Shown piece by piece: positions 7,778-12,165 of a stretch of 12,165 nucleotides of DNA. Location: NCBI GenBank assembly GCA_017302355.1, contig JAFLDQ010000100.1:1-12165 (forward strand), written 5' to 3'. This stretch comes from Dechloromonas sp. GTDB taxonomy: Bacteria; Pseudomonadota; Gammaproteobacteria; Burkholderiales; Rhodocyclaceae. Positions within the stretch are counted from its first letter, which is position 1; the number at the start of each line of letters is the position of its first letter. The notes below the pieces were generated by a model, which had not been told where the DNA came from, did not search any database, and saw only the letters and a program-made list of their open reading frames with translations. Position numbers and translations under genes: made by a program.

Positions 7778-8532
7778 AAATCCTGGTCGTCGATGACGAG
7801 CCGCTGGCCCGCGACCGTCTGCGCGCGCTGCTCGTCGACATCGCCGTCCAGTTTCCATCCGTAGTCGCCGGCGAGGCCGGCAACGGCGTCGCCGCGCTCG
7901 AATTCCTGCGCGACCACCCGGTCGATGCCGTGCTTGCCGACATCCGCATGCCGCGCATGGACGGCATCGAGCTGGCCGGCCATCTCGGCGCCTTTCCGGC
8001 GCCGCCGGCGGTGATCTTCACCACCGCCTACGACCACTACGCGGTGCAGGCTTTCGACCTCAACGCCGTCGACTACCTGCTCAAGCCGGTCCGCGCCCAG
8101 CGCTTGCTGACGGCCTTGCAGAAGGTGCCAGCCGTCCGGCAGGCCGATCCGGAAGTGCTGGCCAGCGTCGGCCGCGCCATGCGCGGCGGCGGGCGCACCC
8201 ACCTGTCGTGCCTTGAGCGCGGGCGCCTGCTGCTCGTGCCGGTCGGTGAAGTCCTCTATTTGAAGGCCGACCTCAAATATGTCACGGCGCGCACGGTCGA
8301 CCGCGAATACCTGCTCGACGAGGCGCTGACCCATCTCGAGAGCGAATTCGCCGAGCGCTTCATCCGTCTGCACCGCGCCGTGCTGGTGGCGCGGACGGCG
8401 CTCGCCGGCTTCGAGAAGGCCGCGGGCGATGACGCTGAGGCCTACGGCTGGGCCTTGCTGCGCGGCGTCCCCGACAAGTTGCCGGTCAGCCGCCGGCAGT
8501 GGGCGCCGGCCAGGTCGGCCCTCACTAACTGA
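7756..8532 (+). CDS. algR: LytTR-family response regulator (AlgR-like)
   Basis: The 258-residue protein is a transcription factor paired with the preceding kinase. The receiver domain (about 7-125) shows KILVVDDEPLARDRL with acidic Asp13/Asp14, phosphoacceptor Asp62 in ADIRMPRMDG, the switch region VIFTTAYDHYAVQAF and Lys110 in LLKPV. This order and wording closely resemble AlgR. The C-terminal LytTR DNA-binding domain (about 148-250) has LERGRLLLVPVGEVLYLKADLKYVT, cut here only as an orientation label, then RFIRLHRAVLVAR. The start lies inside algZ with no good ribosome binding site, so translational coupling is likely. The gene ends nine bases before the end of a convergent phosphoesterase gene. 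In Pseudomonas aeruginosa algR is followed by hemC; that link is absent here. Confidence 0.9.
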   Translation: MPHAEPLKILVVDDEPLARDRLRALLVDIAVQFPSVVAGEAGNGVAALEFLRDHPVDAVLADIRMPRMDGIELAGHLGAFPAPPAVIFTTAYDHYAVQAFDLNAVDYLLKPVRAQRLLTALQKVPAVRQADPEVLASVGRAMRGGGRTHLSCLERGRLLLVPVGEVLYLKADLKYVTARTVDREYLLDEALTHLESEFAERFIRLHRAVLVARTALAGFEKAAGDDAEAYGWALLRGVPDKLPVSRRQWAPARSALTN

Positions 8533-8541
8533 CGAGCCGCC

Positions 8542-9333
8542 CTATAGCCAGAAGCGGGTTTCGCCGCCGGACAACTGCTGGTGGTGCACGACGACGTGTT
8601 CGTTGTCGATCAGGATCACCGAATAGCCGGCCGGTTCGCGGCGGCCCGGCACCTCGTCGCCGCGCAGCGTCGCCAGGTCGAGCGCGATCTGATGGTTCGG
8701 CGCGGCGGTGCACGAGAAGGGAATGCCGCGCCAGCTGCCGCCGATCGGCCTGTGCAGGTGGCCGAAAAAGAGATGGCGGATGCGCGCCCGGTGCGGCGCG
8801 ATGACCGACCACAGCGCCTCGGGATCGCGCAGCGAATACTGGTCCATCGACGGGATGCCGACGGCGAACGGCGGGTGATGCATGGCCAGCCAGACCGGCT
8901 CGTCGCCGGTTTCCCGCAGTTGCGCGCCCAGCCATTCGCGGCGGCGGGGGCCGTAGCGGCCCCAGGGCGCTCCCGGCTCCAGCGTGTCGAGCAGCAGGAA
9001 TCGTCCGTGGGCGGTGGCGACCGCCGACTGGAGGAAGCCGCCGGCGCTCGTCGCCAGCGCCGGGAAGAACCGCGCCAGCGCCGACCGGTCGTCATGGTTG
9101 CCGACCAGCGGATAGGCGGGCATCGGCAGCCGGGTGAGCGCCTGCGCCAGCGACCGATAGGCGATGTCGCTGCCGGCGTCGGCAAGGTCGCCGGTGAGCA
9201 GGCAGAATTCCGCGTCGCCGTGCGCTTCGAGAATGCCGTCGATCGCCAGTTGCAGCCGTTCCAGCGGCGAGGCGCCGTACAGCGTCTGCCCCGGCTGGAT
9301 CAGGTGGAGGTCGCTGAGCTGGATGATCTTCAT
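8542..9333 (-). CDS. Class III metallophosphoesterase, CpdA/GpdQ-like phosphodiesterase
   Basis: The 263-residue protein carries the full two-metal site of calcineurin-like phosphoesterases: DLH (Asp8, His10), GDL (Asp49), GNHD (Asn79, His80), MHHPP (151-155) and GHLH (His192, His194). This order and spacing match class III cyclic-nucleotide phosphodiesterases (CpdA/Icc) and the glycerophosphodiesterase GpdQ; MHHPP followed by a nearby MD resembles GpdQ. The substrate (cAMP, glycerophosphodiester or other) is not settled. The frame stays open far upstream into pepN, but homology begins at MKIIQLSDLHL, so ATG at 9333 is chosen. It lies 14 bases after the pepN stop and should be cotranscribed. 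It has no signal peptide, so it is cytosolic. Confidence 0.87.
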   Translation of the reverse strand: MKIIQLSDLHLIQPGQTLYGASPLERLQLAIDGILEAHGDAEFCLLTGDLADAGSDIAYRSLAQALTRLPMPAYPLVGNHDDRSALARFFPALATSAGGFLQSAVATAHGRFLLLDTLEPGAPWGRYGPRRREWLGAQLRETGDEPVWLAMHHPPFAVGIPSMDQYSLRDPEALWSVIAPHRARIRHLFFGHLHRPIGGSWRGIPFSCTAAPNHQIALDLATLRGDEVPGRREPAGYSVILIDNEHVVVHHQQLSGGETRFWL

Positions 9334-9347
9334 CGCCAGCCTGCGGA

Positions 9348-11939
9348 TCAAGCGCCGCCGAGGGCGCGGGCAACGATCTCGCCAACGTCGCGCGACAGGC
9401 CGGCATGGTCGCGGATGCTTTCCAGCGCCGCGCGGGCGTGCGCCTGGCGGCCGGCGTCGAAGCGTTTCCAGCGGTCGAAACAGCGCGCGAGGCGGGCCGC
9501 GACCTGCGGGTTGCGCGCGTCGATCCCGGTGATCCGCGCGGCGAGGAAGGCGTAGCCGTCGGCCGTGTTGAAACGGACGAGGTTGGCGCCGAAGGTGCGC
9601 AGCAGCGCATGGATCTTGTTCGGGTTGGCGATGTCGAAGGCCGGATGCGCGGTCAGGCGTTTCACCGTGTCCAGCGTTCCCGGCAGGCGGCTGCCCGCTT
9701 GCACGGCGAGCCACTTGTCGACGACCAGCGCCTCGTGTTGCCAGCGCCGATGGAAATCGGCCAGCGCCGGTTCGCGTTCGGGGCAGTCGGTCTGGGCCAG
9801 CGCCGCAAGGACGCCGAACTGGTCGGTCATGTTGTCGGCCGTCCGATATTGCCGCATGGCGAGTTGACGTACGGCCGGGGTGTCCAGTTCGAGCAGGTAG
9901 CCGAGGCAGACGTTGCGCAGGGCGCGGCGGCCGGCGTCGGCGGAGCTCGGCCGGTAGGGGCCGCGCGGGGCGAGGGCGGCATACGTCGCGCCGAGTTCGG
10001 CCTCGAGCTGCCCGGCGAGATGCAGCCGCAGCGAGTTGCGGGCGGCGTGCAGGGCATCCGGGTCGACCACCGCCAGCGCCTCGGCCAGTGTCGATTCGCC
10101 GGGCAGGGTCAGCGCCTCGGCGACGAAGGCGGCGCCGCGTTCGGCGTGGGTCTGCAGGAGATGGCGGGCGGCATCGACGAAGCTCGCCGGCCAGCTTGGC
10201 GTCCGGCCGGCCGCGATGGCGGCCGTGGCGTCGAGAATCAGCGTCGAGGCGAGGCGCTGGCCGGCTTCCCAGGCGTTGAACGGGTCGGTCTCGTGGGCGA
10301 GCAGCAGGGTCAGTTGTTCGGGGGTGTAGGCGAACTCGAGGATGACCGGCGCCGAGAAGTCGCGTAGCAGCGAGGGGACGGGTTCGGCGGCGACGTTGGC
10401 GAAGACGAAGGACTGGCAGGTGGCGGTCAGTTGTAGTGTGCGTTCGCTACCGGCGAGCAGTTCGCCCGCTTTGGAGAATAGCGCGACGCGGATCGGGATC
10501 AGGTAGGGCGCCTGGTCGCTGGCGCGCGGGTTGGATTGCGCGCAGGTCAGCGTGTACGTGGCGGAACTGGCGTCGAAATGGCCGTCGACCGCGACATGCG
10601 GCGTTCCCGGCTGGTTGTACCAGCGCATGAACTGGGTGAAGTCGAAGCCCGAGGCGGCGCTCATCGCGGCGACGAAATCCTCGCAGGTCACCGCCTGGCC
10701 GTCGTGCCGGCGGAAATACTCGTCCATGCCGGCGCGGAAGCCGTCGCGGCCGATCAGTGTCTGGATCATGCGGATGACCTCGGCGCCTTTCTCGTAGACG
10801 GTCGCGGTGTAGAAATTGTTGATCTCGACGAAGCTGGCCGGGCGCACCGGGTGCGCCATCGGCCCGGCGTCCTCGGGGAACTGCGCGGCGCGCAGGCCGC
10901 GCACCTCGCGGATGCGGGCGATGCTGCGGTTGTGCAGATCGGCGCCGAATTCCTGGTCGCGGAAAACCGTTAGCCCTTCCTTCAATGAGAGCTGGAACCA
11001 GTCGCGGCAGGTGACGCGGTTGCCCGTCCAGTTGTGGAAATACTCGTGGGCGACGACGCGGTCGATGTTCTCGAAATCGGTGTCGGTGGCGACATCGGCG
11101 CGAGCGAGCACGTACTTCGTGTTGAAGATGTTCAGCCCCTTGTTCTCCATCGCGCCCATGTTGAAGTCGCCGACGGCGACGATCATGTAGTGGTCGAGGT
11201 CGCATTCGAGGCCAAAGCGTTCCTCGTCCCAGCGCATCGACTTCTTCAGCGCCGCCATCGCGTGCGGACACTGGTCGAGCTTGCCGGGTTCGACGTAGAT
11301 GGCCAGTTGCACCTCGCGGCCGGAGGCGGTCTTGAACGTGTCCTTCAGGACGTCGAGCTTGCCGGCGACGACGGCGAACAGGTAGGACGGCTTGCGGAAC
11401 GGGTCGGCCCATTTCGCCCAGTGGCGACCGCCGGCCTCGTCGCCGGCCGCGACCGGATTGCCGTTGGCGAGCAGGACCGGGAACTGCGCCTGGTCGGCGT
11501 GCAGCGTCACCGTGTAGGTCGACATGACATCCGGGCGGTCGGGGAACCAGGTGATGCGGCGGAAGCCCTGCGCCTCGCACTGCGTGAAATAGCCGTCGCG
11601 GGAACGGTAGAGTCCGGAAAGGCCGGTGTTGGCGCCGGGGTCGATGCGAACGACGGTGTGCAGCGTGAAGGCGTCGGGAACTCCGGCGATGGTCAGCGTG
11701 TTCGCCGTCACGGAAAACGGCGCTTTTTCACCGTCGACCGCGACACTCAAGGTTTCCAGCTCCTCGCCGTCGAGCACCAGCGGCCGCGGCGGCCGCGCCG
11801 GATTGCGCCGCAGCGCCAGCGTCGCGCTGACGGTCGTGGCGCCGGTTTCGATCACGAAATCGAGGTCGACGCGGTCGACGAAGAAGGCGGGCGGGGTGTA
11901 ATCCTTGAGGAAGATGGTCGGCGGGGTATCGGTTTTCAT
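9348..11939 (-). CDS. pepN: Aminopeptidase N (M1 family zinc alanyl aminopeptidase)
   Basis: The enzyme removes N-terminal residues from peptides in cytosolic peptide turnover. It has 863 residues against 870 in E. coli PepN and collinear motifs. The exopeptidase signature GAMENKGLNIFN starts at 262 (Glu265), the zinc motif HEYFH is at 298-302 (His298, catalytic Glu299, His302), and the third ligand Glu321 lies in LSLKEGLT. These are within one residue of the E. coli positions. The N-terminal beta domain includes the SGLYRS and TQCEAQGFRRITWFPDRPDVMS regions; the C-terminal helical domain runs to the end. The ATG at 11939 gives MKTDTPPTIFLKDYTPP, the expected N-terminus. The ribosome binding site is weak. 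It is the first gene of a two-gene unit with the phosphoesterase. Confidence 0.97.
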   Translation of the reverse strand: MKTDTPPTIFLKDYTPPAFFVDRVDLDFVIETGATTVSATLALRRNPARPPRPLVLDGEELETLSVAVDGEKAPFSVTANTLTIAGVPDAFTLHTVVRIDPGANTGLSGLYRSRDGYFTQCEAQGFRRITWFPDRPDVMSTYTVTLHADQAQFPVLLANGNPVAAGDEAGGRHWAKWADPFRKPSYLFAVVAGKLDVLKDTFKTASGREVQLAIYVEPGKLDQCPHAMAALKKSMRWDEERFGLECDLDHYMIVAVGDFNMGAMENKGLNIFNTKYVLARADVATDTDFENIDRVVAHEYFHNWTGNRVTCRDWFQLSLKEGLTVFRDQEFGADLHNRSIARIREVRGLRAAQFPEDAGPMAHPVRPASFVEINNFYTATVYEKGAEVIRMIQTLIGRDGFRAGMDEYFRRHDGQAVTCEDFVAAMSAASGFDFTQFMRWYNQPGTPHVAVDGHFDASSATYTLTCAQSNPRASDQAPYLIPIRVALFSKAGELLAGSERTLQLTATCQSFVFANVAAEPVPSLLRDFSAPVILEFAYTPEQLTLLLAHETDPFNAWEAGQRLASTLILDATAAIAAGRTPSWPASFVDAARHLLQTHAERGAAFVAEALTLPGESTLAEALAVVDPDALHAARNSLRLHLAGQLEAELGATYAALAPRGPYRPSSADAGRRALRNVCLGYLLELDTPAVRQLAMRQYRTADNMTDQFGVLAALAQTDCPEREPALADFHRRWQHEALVVDKWLAVQAGSRLPGTLDTVKRLTAHPAFDIANPNKIHALLRTFGANLVRFNTADGYAFLAARITGIDARNPQVAARLARCFDRWKRFDAGRQAHARAALESIRDHAGLSRDVGEIVARALGGA

Positions 11940-11968
11940 GGTCGAAAGGCGTCGGGGGTGAGCGCCCG

Positions 11969-11974
11969 ATCATA
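11969..11974 (-). promoter_or_regulatory. Possible -10 element for pepN
   Basis: On the minus strand TATGAT differs from TATAAT by one base and would start transcription near 11962, giving a leader of about 22 nt. No good -35 hexamer is at 16-18 bp, where the sequence falls in the GATTC palindrome cluster. An activator or repressor could act there. Weak single-element evidence. Confidence 0.35.
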
Positions 11975-11994
11975 CGTCAAACCCGGTTCGCCGG

Positions 11995-12031
11995 ATTCCC
12001 GGGAATGATCCGATTGATCGATTCCTGAATC
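11995..12031. repeat. GATTC/GAATC palindrome cluster in the pepN upstream region
   Basis: A perfect 12-bp palindrome ATTCCCGGGAAT (11995-12006) is followed by a second inverted repeat, GATTC-CT-GAATC (12020-12031), with GATC and CGATT repeats between them. It sits between the divergent pepN and the partial gene at 12113, where operators are expected. No T-run follows, so it does not look like a terminator. The binding protein, if any, is unknown. Confidence 0.45.
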
Positions 12032-12040
12032 CGTGTTGAT

Positions 12041-12054
12041 TTGTCATAGATCAA
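12041..12054. promoter_or_regulatory. FNR/CRP-type box
   Basis: TTGTC-ATAG-ATCAA matches the FNR/Anr/Dnr consensus TTGAT-N4-ATCAA at eight of ten fixed positions. Its centre (12047.5) is about 41.5 bp before 12089, where a transcript would start if AACAAT (12077-12082) or the overlapping TATAAC (12074-12079) serves as -10. That is the class II activator position. It suggests oxygen- or nitric-oxide-linked control of the gene starting at 12113. Confidence 0.5.
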
Positions 12055-12073
12055 GCGTAGTACGTTGATTATT

Positions 12074-12082
12074 TATAACAAT
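12074..12082 (+). promoter_or_regulatory. Candidate -10 element for the gene at the right edge
   Basis: TATAAC (12074-12079) and overlapping AACAAT (12077-12082) lie in the only clearly AT-rich stretch of the window, 31-39 bp before the ATG at 12113. The base before has no good -35, as expected for an FNR/CRP class II promoter whose box is at 12041-12054. Confidence 0.4.
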
Positions 12083-12112
12083 ACCGCATCCCAGTCCTTC
12101 ACCCATTTGATC

Positions 12113-12165
12113 ATGGCCCGTTTCGAAGTCAAGCAATCCGCGAAGCTCAACCTGACCTCTTACTC
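12113..12165 (+). CDS. Start of an unidentified gene, cut by the window end
   Basis: ATG at 12113 opens a frame of 17 codons (MARFEVKQSAKLNLTSY) that runs off the window. I do not recognise it. It is placed 24-27 bases after the predicted FNR-type promoter and is divergent from pepN, which supports a real gene start. No Shine-Dalgarno sequence is seen in the short leader. There is no signal peptide or membrane segment in the visible part. Confidence 0.45.
   Translation, partial: MARFEVKQSAKLNLTSY

Noticed and set aside
9334..9714. N-terminal extension of the phosphoesterase frame into pepN
   Set aside because: The extra residues are an Arg/Pro-rich readthrough of the pepN 3' end in another frame; the family starts at MKIIQLSDLHL.
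9405..12008. Several plus-strand frames antisense to pepN
   Set aside because: All overlap the well-supported pepN; low-complexity composition and no ribosome binding sites.

Overview
The window is very GC-rich, densely coded DNA with proteobacterial gene content. The argH/algZ/algR neighbourhood, the codon bias and the protein types suggest a betaproteobacterium, probably of the Rhodocyclales kind. The lineage call is inference from protein style; no rRNA or other marker is present. I see no tRNA, IS element, CRISPR array or phage gene.

Region 1 (1-4060, plus strand) begins with the last 73 codons of a gene ending in a Fis-type helix-turn-helix, as in NtrC-family activators of sigma-54 RNA polymerase. 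The next 389 bp hold two TGTC-N10-GACA dyads spaced exactly 21 bp apart, a good -24/-12 sigma-54 promoter about 90 bp further down, and a leader hairpin. They are followed by a GntP-family permease and a single-chain acyl-CoA:acetate/3-ketoacid CoA-transferase with an unusual C-terminal extension. This reads as a sigma-54-controlled module that imports a short organic acid (3-hydroxybutyrate, acetoacetate or similar) and activates it to its CoA ester.

Region 2 (4057-6729, minus strand) carries argH, the last enzyme of arginine biosynthesis. Three bases after it comes a soluble Ser/Thr protein kinase with a C-terminal cyclic-nucleotide-binding domain. The kinase stop codon overlaps the CoA-transferase stop codon, so the two transcription units converge with no spacer.

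Region 3 (6764-8532, plus strand) is the AlgZ/AlgR two-component pair: a four-helix membrane histidine kinase and a LytTR response regulator, overlapping by 22 bp. It is divergent from argH with 34 bp between start codons. In Pseudomonas algR is followed by hemC; here it is followed by convergent genes.

Region 4 (8542-11939, minus strand) is a two-gene unit: pepN (M1 aminopeptidase N), then a class III metallophosphoesterase of the CpdA/GpdQ type 14 bp downstream.

Region 5 (11940-12165) is an AT-richer intergenic stretch with GATTC/GAATC palindromes, an FNR/CRP-type box and a -10-like element, leading into a gene cut off by the window end. The most interesting points are the inferred sigma-54 enhancer/promoter set controlling the permease/CoA-transferase operon, the extra domain on the CoA-transferase, and the cNMP-binding protein kinase attached to argH.
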